From Desulfobacteraceae bacterium (GTDB lineage Bacteria > Desulfobacterota > Desulfobacteria > Desulfobacterales > Desulfosalsimonadaceae), in assembly GCA_014237465.1 (NCBI GenBank), contig JABZFM010000020.1:1-64000 (forward strand): 64,000 bases of DNA, written 5' to 3'. Numbering within the stretch: position 1 is the first letter of the stretch; each line of letters begins with the position of its first letter. Below the pieces are notes generated by a model. That model was not told where the DNA came from and did no database searches. It was given only the letters and a program-made list of their open reading frames with translations. Shown one piece after another: positions 35,446 through 44,117 of the stretch. Both the position numbers and the translations under genes were made by a program.

Positions 35446-35749
35446 TTTTCCTTTCCTTCACTACATTATGCGACAATATTTCAATTATCCGGCTGCCCTC
35501 TTCTGATATCGATTGAACTTGTTCTGGTGTCATCCCCCTGCTGTTGTCGGCCATGGTTATGAGTTCGGCTAAACGATTTGAAAATTCGCTTATTCTTGGA
35601 TCTGATTTTGTATTCGCAATATTCGCAATATTCGCAATTTGGTAGGGAGTGTTCTTAATTTGCGAATATTGCGAATATTGCGAATAGGTTTTTATATCTG
35701 AAACCATTTGAATGATTCCCATATTTTCACGCCAACCCATCAGAACCAC
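35411..35749 (-). CDS. Hypothetical protein carrying an iteron array
   Basis: 112 aa, no recognised domain; a helical C-terminal half (ISEFSNRLAELITMADNSRG). The start overlaps the end of the replication gene by 10 bases, implying coupling. Its centre encodes YSQYSQYSQ and IANIANIAN, both produced by the DNA-level repeat array at 35611-35686. The coding region may be secondary to a DNA element. Confidence 0.5.
   Translation of the reverse strand: MVLMGWRENMGIIQMVSDIKTYSQYSQYSQIKNTPYQIANIANIANTKSDPRISEFSNRLAELITMADNSRGMTPEQVQSISEEGSRIIEILSHNVVKERKNECRTEKELKG
35611..35686. repeat. Inverted iteron array next to the replication gene
   Basis: Two perfect 27-bp arms, 35611-35637 and 35660-35686, separated by 22 bases. 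Each arm is three copies of a 9-bp unit (AATATTCGC or its complement GCGAATATT). The array lies within 150 bases of the replication gene's 3' end. In P4-like and plasmid replicons, iterons bind the initiator/primase; this is a candidate origin. Confidence 0.75.
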
Positions 35750-38163
35750 CCTCTAATAATTTTAGGATTAACGATACATTTGAATGATGGACGGGCACCC
35801 GTTTTTATCTTATTTACTCGTATGAGGTTGCGTTCTTCTAAAATATCTAATGCCGGATTCAGGTTCCCCATTTTCCGGAAGTGTCCCTTCAAAGCCTCAA
35901 AGCAATCACGTTTCGTAAAACCGTCAAACTGATTACGTTCAATCCATGACCATATACGGCGGGCTGCTTGCAATTCTGAGTCTGCCCCCATCAGGTCAAA
36001 AACGATTTTGGCATGACCGGCAAAAATTGAAACCAAGTTTAACGCCTTGGTCATGGTTGCCAGTGATATGGGGGCGCCATCGACGATATAAGTGGCTTCC
36101 GCGCAATGAAGCAACCCAGCCAGACGAATAGCTGCCCCAGGTAATTTACCGGCCCAGTCCCGCATAAACTCAAAATCATTGCCATCCTGAAGCTGAATCT
36201 CAACCGCTTTTGCAAAATCAAACCATTCGGAATATGCTTCTTTTGATAATGTTAATTTTCGTAAATGCAGCGTTCCGTCGTCATGGTATTGAATCTCAAT
36301 ATCAAGCAACCTTTGGATTAACTCATGATATGCTTTTATTGTGTTTTTTGGGATATCGGGGGTTTGTAGCTTTCGATGTCCTAAAAATGATTTTGGAAGA
36401 AAATATAAAGGTCTTGCGAGTAGTCCACGGCCACGAAAACCCGGCATATCAGCTATTTTGTGTAAAACGTCCGGCTGTGGGCTTAAACCTAAAGTCAATG
36501 CCGGATGGTTTAAAATAACAGGTTCCCGGCTTCCACGGTCAACCCGTACAGAATCCCCCGCATGTCCTTGAAGAAATAAATCTAAGTTGGGCACTCCCTT
36601 AGAATAACGCCCGGCCATAATATCAAAAATTCCGCCTTCAGAGGACAAAAGCGCCATTGATTCATTATATCTGGACATCATTGTTCCTAAATGTTCCGGT
36701 GTTATATCTTGCGCCCACACCCGGGGGGAAACGAGTTCCGGCTTAATAGATTCTTTGGTTTCGGAAATTTCTTTTAAAATTTCACTCCGCTTAGCTGAAT
36801 CTTTTTCTTTCGCATATAAAGCCCGAAGAATTCCTATGCGGGCTTCTTTTGCTTTGTTTTCTTCCAAACGTTCATCAATTAGAGCTTTACATTCGGCTGC
36901 TTTTTTTGATTCCCATTCGATCAATGGCTTAACCATTTTAGATTGAACCGCTGATTTCCGGTTCCCAGATTCAAGGGCTACAACCGTCCAAATTGCTAAT
37001 GATTCATAATATCCAGGCTTGACTCTCACTTTGAATTTATTATGAATTGTGGCGGCCACTACCGGAAGAATCAGACCGACTGCGAGTTCAATAGGCGTTT
37101 CTGTTGAATCAGAAACAGCCCGGCACATTTTACCTATCACTCCCGGCAAAACATCCGGCGGCATGATCGGCGGTTCTTTTTCGGATAATGAAACAGGGGG
37201 TTCCCAAGCGTTTACTTGTTCGAAGACATCCTTGACCGCTTCAATTCCTTGCTTGACGTAAAGGTCGTTAAAGTCACTGTCAATCGGGGAAATGATAACT
37301 TTTGCATTAATTGCCCTGGCTGCCCGTTCTGCAGCTTCACGTCCAGAATTTTTCCTGGTTCTGGCTTCAATTGATAAATCATTGTCAGCGGCAATCGTTA
37401 TCGGCCTGGCCGGATATTTTGTCTTGATTAATTTTGCGACTTTCGGAAGGTTCCCGGCATTAAAAGCGCAAAAGACGGTTGCACCGGTTGCCTGGTGGCA
37501 AGTTGCACCAGTAGAGAACCCTTCACAAATCAAAATCTGATCACTCCCCAGGATTTCAAAAAATAAGCCGTCACGCCTGCCGAATTTTAATCCTTTTTTC
37601 TTGGCGCCTTTTTGCTTTGGTATGCGCTCGACATTCCAGATCACACCGTTTTCATCCAGCATCGGCACCAAAAGCACGCCACGTGATTCCCTCAAGAAAT
37701 GAGATTTTACTTTTTTATTTTTTAAATATGGGTGATCCTCTACAGGCTTTGCGTTTTTCCAAATTTTCTGTGCTTCTTTTTTGGTTTTTTCCTGGTTAAT
37801 TTTTTTCTGTTTTTTACGAGCGTCGGAAATAATCGCCTGCTTTTCCTGGTAGGCTTTGCGCTGTTCATAGGTCAGGCTTGACGCCTCAACACTACACCAC
37901 TTCCACTTGTCGCCTGTTTTCCAATTCCCGAAACCCGCGCCGCTGATCTCGCCCAAATGAAAAACATACCACCCGGCCTTATCGCCTTTTTTATCGATGT
38001 CAAAGCGGTACAATTTGCCGTCGGTTATAACTTCCCCAGGCGTCAAGCCATGGTCAGACATAAAAGATAAAAAACTTTCAACAGGATCTTGTTTTTTCAT
38101 TGACGCGGCCGGCGGTTCGTATTGCTCCGATGTCTGTTGTCTTGCAGTGTTGAAATTAAGCAT
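35740..38163 (-). CDS. Toprim/DUF3987 replication protein (primase-helicase)
   Basis: 807 aa. The N-terminal third includes a Toprim domain: ILICEGFSTGATCHQATG with the catalytic Glu (about residues 212-230), then TIAADNDLS. The rest is a DUF3987 domain: LPGVIGKMCRAVSDSTETPI, a diverged P-loop LESGNRKSAV (about 395-405), LLSSEGGIFDIMAGRYS and a C-terminal winged-helix-like part. Such proteins act as primase-helicases in satellites, plasmids and prophages and often bind the element's origin. It starts 11 bases after the AlpA-like gene. Confidence 0.85.
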   Translation of the reverse strand: MLNFNTARQQTSEQYEPPAASMKKQDPVESFLSFMSDHGLTPGEVITDGKLYRFDIDKKGDKAGWYVFHLGEISGAGFGNWKTGDKWKWCSVEASSLTYEQRKAYQEKQAIISDARKKQKKINQEKTKKEAQKIWKNAKPVEDHPYLKNKKVKSHFLRESRGVLLVPMLDENGVIWNVERIPKQKGAKKKGLKFGRRDGLFFEILGSDQILICEGFSTGATCHQATGATVFCAFNAGNLPKVAKLIKTKYPARPITIAADNDLSIEARTRKNSGREAAERAARAINAKVIISPIDSDFNDLYVKQGIEAVKDVFEQVNAWEPPVSLSEKEPPIMPPDVLPGVIGKMCRAVSDSTETPIELAVGLILPVVAATIHNKFKVRVKPGYYESLAIWTVVALESGNRKSAVQSKMVKPLIEWESKKAAECKALIDERLEENKAKEARIGILRALYAKEKDSAKRSEILKEISETKESIKPELVSPRVWAQDITPEHLGTMMSRYNESMALLSSEGGIFDIMAGRYSKGVPNLDLFLQGHAGDSVRVDRGSREPVILNHPALTLGLSPQPDVLHKIADMPGFRGRGLLARPLYFLPKSFLGHRKLQTPDIPKNTIKAYHELIQRLLDIEIQYHDDGTLHLRKLTLSKEAYSEWFDFAKAVEIQLQDGNDFEFMRDWAGKLPGAAIRLAGLLHCAEATYIVDGAPISLATMTKALNLVSIFAGHAKIVFDLMGADSELQAARRIWSWIERNQFDGFTKRDCFEALKGHFRKMGNLNPALDILEERNLIRVNKIKTGARPSFKCIVNPKIIRGWF

Positions 38164-38173
38164 TATCCGCCGC

Positions 38174-38452
38174 CTATGCCGCTTTTTTTGTGCTGGTCAA
38201 AGAGTCCAACCAGTCAACAAGGTCCGCGCGCCGGATCGCCGGATATTTACCAATGTTAAAAATTTTTTGGGTTAGTTCTGGTTCTGCGTCCCGCCCGGTA
38301 ACGCGGTTTCTAAAGCCCTGTTTTGAATAGGGGAAACCTGATAAAAGTTTCGGCGTCATGTGCTTTAAAAGAATAGGGTCCGGCCAGGCATTTTCTTGTG
38401 CGATTTCTTGCCAAAGGGAATATTTTTCTAAGTTTGTTCTTTGCTCAGGCAT
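38174..38452 (-). CDS. AlpA-like/excisionase-type DNA-binding protein
   Basis: 92 aa with an AGGAGG ribosome site 6 bases before ATG. The C-terminal half (IFNIGKYPAIRRADLVDWLD) fits the winged MerR-like fold of AlpA and excisionase proteins, whose last helix often reads AIRRADL-W-. The N-terminus does not match a known family. Its position just upstream of the replication gene is typical for the P4-type regulator of integration and replication. Confidence 0.5.
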   Translation of the reverse strand: MPEQRTNLEKYSLWQEIAQENAWPDPILLKHMTPKLLSGFPYSKQGFRNRVTGRDAEPELTQKIFNIGKYPAIRRADLVDWLDSLTSTKKAA

Positions 38453-38467
38453 TGGTTTCCTCCTTAT

Positions 38468-38519
38468 GGTTAAAATAAAAAAGCCGTAACAAAGGGATCA
38501 AACCCGATGTTACGGCTCC
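38468..38519 (-). terminator. Rho-independent terminator
   Basis: On the minus strand a GAGCCGTAAC / GTTACGGCT stem is followed by TTTTTTATTTT. It ends the transcript of the 273-aa gene and separates the integrase side from the replication operon, which must have its own promoter in the gap. Confidence 0.8.
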
Positions 38520-38589
38520 AGAATAAGAAGTATGAAAAATTATTTCAAATTAATATACATTAAAATCAATTATTTATACACAAATAGAC

Positions 38590-39411
38590 CTATTTGTGTA
38601 TAATTTTATGCTTTTGATCTCGTAATTTTTCTTTTGCCTGTTTATGGTAATGTTCTAATGTACGTTTTTTTATGTCTTTAAACTCTCTCTGCCCATTTAT
38701 TTTGAAATAAATAGTCTCATCCTGAACATAAATTTCTGAATTATTTTCAACATAACGCTTTTCATTGGTATATTTTCTAAGTTTTTCATAAATACCTGCA
38801 GCAGACAAAGACGAATTTTTTAATAAACTTTTATATACAAAATGATAAAGCGGTTTATTTTCTCTCTTCTGATTTTCTTTATTCTTCTCAAAATCCGTTT
38901 TTTGTTTTTCTTCCTTTTCTTTAAAGGCTTCCCTTTCCCAAAATACCGGCTGCAATAAAGCAATTCTCAAACCCTTTTCCAAATCATCAGCCCCTTTCAA
39001 TAAATCGTCAACAAGCTCTTTTTGGGGTTTATCCTGACAATCTTGACATATTACAGGTGGGTTTAATTCTTTCTGTAAGCTTGATTGATTCGGGCAAGAA
39101 GAGCACGGTAATCCTTCTTTGATGAAAAAGGCTATTTGCAATACTTCCACAAAAGCCTGTGCAGCAGTATCCTTTTTTATGAAGGCATTTATGTGAAGCG
39201 TATCGCTTACGCTTTCACATTGTTCTGTTATAAATTGATACTCTTTATCAAAGTCAACCATGGCTTTTTTCGTCACCATGATAATTTTCTTAAGCCGGTC
39301 TTCAACCAGTTCCCATGACTGCTCTTCAATGCTCTGTTTTAATAGTGGGATTATATAATATGATATTTCTGTATCCGTTTCTGGAAATTTTAAATTTGAG
39401 GTTTTAGGCAT
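38590..39411 (-). CDS. Hypothetical element protein with two Cys pairs
   Basis: 273 aa, Lys/Glu-rich, mostly helical. Two CxxC pairs (CSSCPNQ and CQDCQDK, about residues 98-122) may bind zinc. The C-terminal region (about 195-265), beginning HFVYKSLLKNSSLSAAGIYE, could be a winged helix followed by a DNA-binding tail. No family recognised. A GGGGGC site precedes ATG. It lies between integrase and regulator, where satellites often carry regulatory or phage-interference genes; nothing proves either. Confidence 0.6.
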   Translation of the reverse strand: MPKTSNLKFPETDTEISYYIIPLLKQSIEEQSWELVEDRLKKIIMVTKKAMVDFDKEYQFITEQCESVSDTLHINAFIKKDTAAQAFVEVLQIAFFIKEGLPCSSCPNQSSLQKELNPPVICQDCQDKPQKELVDDLLKGADDLEKGLRIALLQPVFWEREAFKEKEEKQKTDFEKNKENQKRENKPLYHFVYKSLLKNSSLSAAGIYEKLRKYTNEKRYVENNSEIYVQDETIYFKINGQREFKDIKKRTLEHYHKQAKEKLRDQKHKIIHK

Positions 39412-39518
39412 TCCGCCCCCTTTGCGGTCCCTGGTGGATGATCCCGGCCAGCCTGCCAGGGTAGCAGGTTTTCAGCGTACGGTGATCAGGCCGCCGCCTA
39501 TGCCGGGAAAATGAAAAT

Positions 39519-40751
39519 TTATTTCTTGTCGGTCATGGGTATAACGTCCGCGTTCTGCTTGCCGGTAGCATCATTAAAAACCGTTGTAACTGCCCGAAGG
39601 TTTGCCGGTGCAAGGTGACTATATCGTTCCGTTAATGCCGCTGTTTTGTGTCCAAGCAACCTTTGAACCGTATATAACGGCGTGCCTGCCTGTACCAACC
39701 ATGAAGCCGCTGAATGTCTTAAACTATGAAATGTGAATTTCTGCCTTCGGTCTGTTATTCCGTCATTCAACCCGGATTCTTCAACAATACGGTCAAATGT
39801 TCTGGATATATCGCTGATCTTCCGGCCATTGTGGCCAGGAAAAACAAAAGGTGTTTGTTCCACTGCCGCTGTCCGCTGCCGTCCTTCCAACATGGTTTTA
39901 ATTGCATCACTCATATAAACGTGACGGGAGTCCGCGTTTTTTGTATCCCGGAAAGTTATTTGTCCGGTGTCTGTGTCAACATCAGTCCATTCAAGGGAAA
40001 AAATTTCACCCGCCCGGGCACCAGTATGCAACGAAAACAGGCTCATGTCATGCAAATCAATATTTCTGGATTTTAGCAGATTTAAAAGGTGGTCGGCTTC
40101 ATCAACTGATAGGAACCGCAACCGCTTATTATCGTATTTGATCCGCTTGACTTTTTTTGCCGGGTTCGGTCCATTAAAAAAACTATGGTCAATGGCATAA
40201 TTAAATATCTGTCTGATCATCGCCATCAAATATTCAATAGTCCTCGGCGCGCGTCCGGCGTCCAGCATCTTTTTTTTGATCCGTTCAAGGTCTAAAAGAC
40301 AAATACCTGACAAACGTTTCTTCCCAATAGAAGGCAATGCCCATTTTTCTATTGATATCCGTTCGGTGGTGACAGACTTGGCCGTCTTTGTGGATTTTGC
40401 AAGCTCAAGATATTTCGGCCATACGTCGGCAAAGGTAATATTGTTTGTGGCCGCTTCCCGTTGTGCTGCTTCCACTGCTTCCCGGCGTGCTTTTTCCATA
40501 GCTCTTTTTTCAGACAAGCTTTGCGGTCCTTCGCCTTTGCGGATATTCCGCTTGATCTCTGACAGCCGTTCTATGGCAATTGCCTGGGTGATCCCGTCCG
40601 TACTTGCCCAACCTAAGGATTCTTGACAGCTCTTGCGGTCTTTACGGTATCGAATCATAAAATACCGATCCGGTTTTTTCCCGTGCTTCCGTGTTGGATG
40701 TTCCCGGTATCTGATCCCAGGGACCGACGTTGAAAACCATTTTCTTGACAT
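39519..40751 (-). CDS. int: Tyrosine recombinase integrase
   Basis: 410 aa from the ATG with GAGGT 7 bases upstream; a frame to 40826 would run through the GGGACCA arm-type site and has no ribosome site. N-terminal arm-binding part, core-binding domain (about 105-200) and catalytic domain (about 210-385). Arg246 (GARAGEI), Lys271, His342-x-x-Arg345 (HSLRH), His368 (LGHKT) and nucleophile Tyr377 are all present. It is next to attR and should catalyse integration at tRNA-Arg. Confidence 0.95.
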   Translation of the reverse strand: MSRKWFSTSVPGIRYREHPTRKHGKKPDRYFMIRYRKDRKSCQESLGWASTDGITQAIAIERLSEIKRNIRKGEGPQSLSEKRAMEKARREAVEAAQREAATNNITFADVWPKYLELAKSTKTAKSVTTERISIEKWALPSIGKKRLSGICLLDLERIKKKMLDAGRAPRTIEYLMAMIRQIFNYAIDHSFFNGPNPAKKVKRIKYDNKRLRFLSVDEADHLLNLLKSRNIDLHDMSLFSLHTGARAGEIFSLEWTDVDTDTGQITFRDTKNADSRHVYMSDAIKTMLEGRQRTAAVEQTPFVFPGHNGRKISDISRTFDRIVEESGLNDGITDRRQKFTFHSLRHSAASWLVQAGTPLYTVQRLLGHKTAALTERYSHLAPANLRAVTTVFNDATGKQNADVIPMTDKK

Positions 40752-40784
40752 TATTTTGACCTCTTTTTTTTTATCCGTAGGTAA

Positions 40785-40807
40785 CTTGGGACCAATATGG
40801 GACCAAG
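40785..40807. promoter_or_regulatory. Candidate integrase arm-type site, right
   Basis: CTTGGGACCAATATGGGACC followed by AAG: a direct repeat of GGGACCA that is also bounded by CTTGG/CCAAG. It matches the site at 27855 near the left end, and lies between the integrase start and attR, where integrase or excisionase arm sites are expected. Confidence 0.5.
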
Positions 40808-40925
40808 TTTTTCCTTGAAAAGGCATGATTTAAAATTATGGCTTATGAAGCATAATAAATATAAATACCTCAAATGTCAATATAAAAATGTTTGTTCGTG
40901 AAGATAGGTGATAGGCAAGTTATCT

Positions 40926-40985
40926 GACTTCTAATCCGTAGGCCGGGGGTTCGAGTCCCTCCAGGCGTGCCACTATATATAAAGG
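40926..40985 (+). repeat. attR: 60-bp direct repeat, right copy
   Basis: Exact copy of 27751-27810, containing only the anticodon loop to CCA end of tRNA-Arg. The upstream half of a tRNA is missing, so this is the displaced 3' fragment, not a gene. Confidence 0.95.
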
Positions 40986-41020
40986 ACTTGCCGGGAACTG
41001 TTCCGGCAAGTCCTTTTTTT
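40981..41020 (+). terminator. Original tRNA-Arg terminator, displaced
   Basis: Perfect 14-bp stem AAAGGACTTGCCGG / CCGGCAAGTCCTTT followed by TTTTTTT. It follows the att copy and is the probable chromosomal terminator of the tRNA gene before integration. Confidence 0.85.
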
Positions 41021-41211
41021 GATTTTCTGATTCCTGATTTTACCAGCACCCACCACTGCTTCACGTCATTTTTGATGCTTAGGGTTTTGTGAACCCTTAT
41101 ATTAAGCATAATAAATCTTTGATATTTATTCAATATAATTACACTCAAACAGTCAAACCCGAATCCCTGATTTATTCTAAAATGTTCAACCAGCTGAAAT
41201 GATGGTTGTGT

Positions 41212-41240
41212 TTGACAAAACCATCAAGTTAATTTATTTA
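41212..41240 (+). promoter_or_regulatory. Candidate sigma-70 promoter for the enoyl-CoA hydratase operon
   Basis: TTGACA at 41212-41217, 17-base spacer, TATTTA at 41235-41240, about 48 bases before the first start codon. It lies just outside the integrated element. An imperfect CAACCA/TGGTTG inverted repeat sits at 41187-41208. Nothing else is recognised in 41021-41287. Confidence 0.5.
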
Positions 41241-41287
41241 CCTGTATCATCACAAAAAAATTCTAAAGATTCCATGGAGGGGAAAAT

Positions 41288-42079
41288 ATGACCTACAACA
41301 ATATACTTTTTGAAATCAATGATAATATTGCCACCGTCACCATCAACCGCCCCAAATCATTAAATGCACTCAATACGGAAGTATTGAATGAAATTTTTCA
41401 GACAGTTGAATCTGTCGCCGCCAATGAAGAGATCCGGGTCCTGATCCTGACGGGAAGCGGTGAAAAAGCGTTTGTCGCCGGAGCAGACATTACGGAACTG
41501 GCTGAATTAAATACCCTTCAAGCCAAATTTTTTGTGGCAAACGGTCATAAGACCATGGCAGCGCTTCAGGATCTTGCAATTCCGGTCATTGCCGCTGTTA
41601 ACGGATTTGCATTAGGCGGCGGACTTGAATTGGCGCTTTCATGTGATTTTATTTACGCGTCTGAAAACGCAAAATTCGGACTTCCTGAAATCACCCTGGG
41701 GCTTATCCCCGGATTTGGCGGCACCCAGCGCCTTTCCCGCATTATAGGAAAAAATATGGCAAAGGAAATGATTTTCACCGGTAAGATGATTTCCGCACAA
41801 GAAGCATCTCAAATGGGATTTGTCAATTTGGTCGTACCAGCCGAAAAACTCATGGAATCGGTCACCAAAACAGCCCGGGCCATCGCGTCTAAAGGCAAAG
41901 TTTCTTTAAATATGGCAAAGCAGACCATTAACCAGGGGTTGGATGTGGATCTGCAGACGGGCTGCAAAACGGAAATTGACGCATTTGCCCTTTGCGTGGC
42001 CAGTGAAGACGCCCAGGAAGGGACCCGGGCGTTTCTCGAAAAACGAAAACCGGACTTTAGGGGGAATTTAAAAGGCTAA
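41288..42079 (+). CDS. Enoyl-CoA hydratase (crotonase)
   Basis: 263 aa. Hydrates a 2-enoyl-CoA to the 3-hydroxyacyl-CoA. The oxyanion-hole segment FVAGADITEL (about 62-71), NGFALGGGLELALS with catalytic Glu114, and LPEITLGLIPGFGGTQ with catalytic Glu134 are intact, the 20-residue spacing of true hydratases. GGAGGGG precedes ATG. It opens a + strand operon with a phenylacetate-CoA ligase, suggesting beta-oxidation of the acid that the ligase activates. The chain-length preference is unknown. Confidence 0.93.
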   Translation: MTYNNILFEINDNIATVTINRPKSLNALNTEVLNEIFQTVESVAANEEIRVLILTGSGEKAFVAGADITELAELNTLQAKFFVANGHKTMAALQDLAIPVIAAVNGFALGGGLELALSCDFIYASENAKFGLPEITLGLIPGFGGTQRLSRIIGKNMAKEMIFTGKMISAQEASQMGFVNLVVPAEKLMESVTKTARAIASKGKVSLNMAKQTINQGLDVDLQTGCKTEIDAFALCVASEDAQEGTRAFLEKRKPDFRGNLKG

Positions 42080-42100
42080 ATTTGATAAAAGGAGACAAGG

Positions 42101-43402
42101 ATGATTTTCAACATTGAATATGAAACAATGCCCAGGGAAGCGCTCGAAGCCATTCAGCTCAAGAGACTCCAGACAGTTCTCTCCCATGTTTATGCAACTG
42201 TACCATTTTATAAGAAAAAACTTGATGACGCCGGTATCCTGCCCGGTGACGTAAAAACATTAAAGGACCTGCAGAGAATTCCGTTTACCACCAAACAGGA
42301 TTTAAGAGACAATTACCCGTTTGGAATGTTTGCTGTTCCCATGGCAAACGTGGTTCGCATTCATGCTTCATCCGGAACCACGGGACAGCCGACCGTCGTC
42401 GGCTATACGGCAAGAGACATTGATACCTGGGCGGAGCTCATGGCACGCGCCCTTTCCTCTGCCGGCGCCTCACGCGGGGATATTATTCATAATGCTTACG
42501 GATACGGACTCTTTACAGGCGGCCTGGGCGTCCATTATGGCGCGGAGAAATTAGGCGCCTCGGTAATTCCGGTTTCCGGCGGCAACACCAAACGCCAGGT
42601 CATTATCATGAGAGATTTTAAACCTACCATTCTGACCGCGACACCGTCCTATACCCTCCACCTGGCGGAAGCGGCGGAAGAAATGGGGGTTTCATTTAAA
42701 GACCTGCATTTTAAAGCAGGAATTTTCGGCGCAGAACCCTGGTCCGAGGATATGCGGCAGGAAATCGAACGAAAACTTAACTTAGATGCCATTGATATTT
42801 ACGGGCTCAGTGAAGTGATGGGGCCAGGAGTTTCCATTGAATGCCGTGAGGCCAAAAAAGGCCTTCATATTTTTGAAGACCACTTTATTCCGGAAATCAT
42901 CAATCCGGATACCGGAGAAGTGCTTCCGTATGGTGAACCCGGCGAACTGGTGTTTACCACCATTACCAAAGAAGCTTTTCCCATCATCCGTTACCGGACC
43001 CGTGATATTACATCATTAAATCCGGAACCCTGTGTCTGCGGCCGGACCCATGTGAGAATGAACAAAGTCAGCGGCCGTTCAGACGACATGATGATTATTC
43101 GGGGCGTCAATGTATTCCCGTCTCAAATTGAAAGTGTGCTGATGCAGGTTCAAGAAGTAGAGCCGCATTATCAGCTGATTGTGGATAGAAAAGACAACCT
43201 TGACACATTAACAGTCCGAGTTGAAATTGGTGAAAAACTATTCTCCGACGAAGTCAAACAACTCCAGCAGCTGGAAAATAAAATTTCAAAAGATATTAAA
43301 GAAACGCTGGGTGTATCCGCCAAGGTTCAGCTGGCTGAACCGAAATCCATTGCACGCAGCGAAGGCAAGGCAACCCGGGTGATTGATAATCGGAAAATTT
43401 GA
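42101..43402 (+). CDS. paaK: Phenylacetate-CoA ligase
   Basis: 433 aa. An adenylate-forming enzyme that activates phenylacetate, or a related aryl acid, to its CoA ester with ATP. The AMP-loop SSGTTGQPT is at 90-98, the aromatic-binding and acid motif [17 protein letters not shown] (about 230-246), and the hinge/C-domain [20 protein letters not shown] (about 325). These match PaaK in full. AAAGGAGA is before ATG. Cotranscribed with the hydratase (21-base gap). Repeat copy D starts at its stop codon. Confidence 0.93.
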   Translation: MIFNIEYETMPREALEAIQLKRLQTVLSHVYATVPFYKKKLDDAGILPGDVKTLKDLQRIPFTTKQDLRDNYPFGMFAVPMANVVRIHASSGTTGQPTVVGYTARDIDTWAELMARALSSAGASRGDIIHNAYGYGLFTGGLGVHYGAEKLGASVIPVSGGNTKRQVIIMRDFKPTILTATPSYTLHLAEAAEEMGVSFKDLHFKAGIFGAEPWSEDMRQEIERKLNLDAIDIYGLSEVMGPGVSIECREAKKGLHIFEDHFIPEIINPDTGEVLPYGEPGELVFTTITKEAFPIIRYRTRDITSLNPEPCVCGRTHVRMNKVSGRSDDMMIIRGVNVFPSQIESVLMQVQEVEPHYQLIVDRKDNLDTLTVRVEIGEKLFSDEVKQLQQLENKISKDIKETLGVSAKVQLAEPKSIARSEGKATRVIDNRKI

Positions 43403-43553
43403 TGGCTTCGTAAAAAGTCCAACTTCTGCGTTGCGCTGCATTCTTCGTTTCTTCATAGTACGAAAAGTACGAATCATTACTCAGAATTTGCGCGTCTTGA
43501 ATTTGGAGCTTTTTTCTTTGCCATCTGAATCTGACTTTTTACATGGGTGTCAA
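43401..43553 (+). repeat. Interspersed MITE-like repeat, copy D
   Basis: 153 bp, starting GATGGCTTCGTAAAAAGTCC (overlapping the paaK stop codon) and ending CTGACTTTTTACATGGGTGT. The closest relative is copy A at 4114. It separates paaK from the ACT gene and has no coding capacity. Confidence 0.88.
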
Positions 43554-43610
43554 ATTTAATGACTGCAGTAAATAATGCATTTTTAATTGTTTTGGTAAAG
43601 GAGGTAATCC

Positions 43611-44042
43611 ATGCAAGCCGAACAAATATCAATATTTATTGAAAACAAAGCAGGTCGCCTGTCTGATGTTACCGGCATTCTGGCAAAGGCCGGTATCAAT
43701 ATCCGGGCCCTGGCCGTAGCCGACACATCCGATTTCGGTGTACTGAGATTGATTGTGGACGACAACGCGAAAGCAGAAGAGGTGCTTAAAAATTCAGGAT
43801 TTACCGTCCGAAAAACACGCGTTGTTGCCGTAAAAGTTGACGACAATCCCGGCGGGCTCCACAGAATCCTCGAAGTTCTTAAAAACGCCCGGATCAATGT
43901 GGAATATATGTATGCCTTCATCCAGCAGAGCGGGGATAAGGCCATCATGATTTTCAGATTTGATCAAACCGAAGAAGCAATAAAGATTTTATTGGATAAA
44001 GGCGTCACTGTAGTTGATGGGAGTACATTGAGTACACTTTAA
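43611..44042 (+). CDS. Tandem ACT-domain protein
   Basis: 143 aa made of two ACT domains: residues 1-70 (ISIFIENKAGRLSDVTGILA then GINIRALAVADTSDFG) and 71-143 (VAVKVDDNPGGLHRILEVLK then RINVEYMYAFIQQSGDKAIM). ACT domains bind amino acids or other small ligands. Such a stand-alone protein is often encoded beside PaaK-type ligases in anaerobes and archaea; a ligand sensor for the pathway is inferred. It has an AAAGGAGGT ribosome site. Confidence 0.88.
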   Translation: MQAEQISIFIENKAGRLSDVTGILAKAGINIRALAVADTSDFGVLRLIVDDNAKAEEVLKNSGFTVRKTRVVAVKVDDNPGGLHRILEVLKNARINVEYMYAFIQQSGDKAIMIFRFDQTEEAIKILLDKGVTVVDGSTLSTL

Positions 44043-44117
44043 AAAAACACATGTTCCGATTTGAAATCAGCATAGAAACAAATTTTTTCATCAACCCACT
44101 TAAAAAGGAGAAAAATT

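Noticed and set aside
35611-35686. CRISPR array
   Set aside because: Repeats are contiguous 9-mers in inverted arms without unique spacers, and no cas gene is present. No CRISPR is seen elsewhere in the window.
40926-40985. Second tRNA-Arg gene
   Set aside because: Only the 3' half is present; D arm and half of the acceptor stem are missing. It is attR.
41187-41208. CAACCA/TGGTTG palindrome as a firm operator
   Set aside because: Six-base arms with a 10-base gap are too weak alone and no regulator is adjacent.
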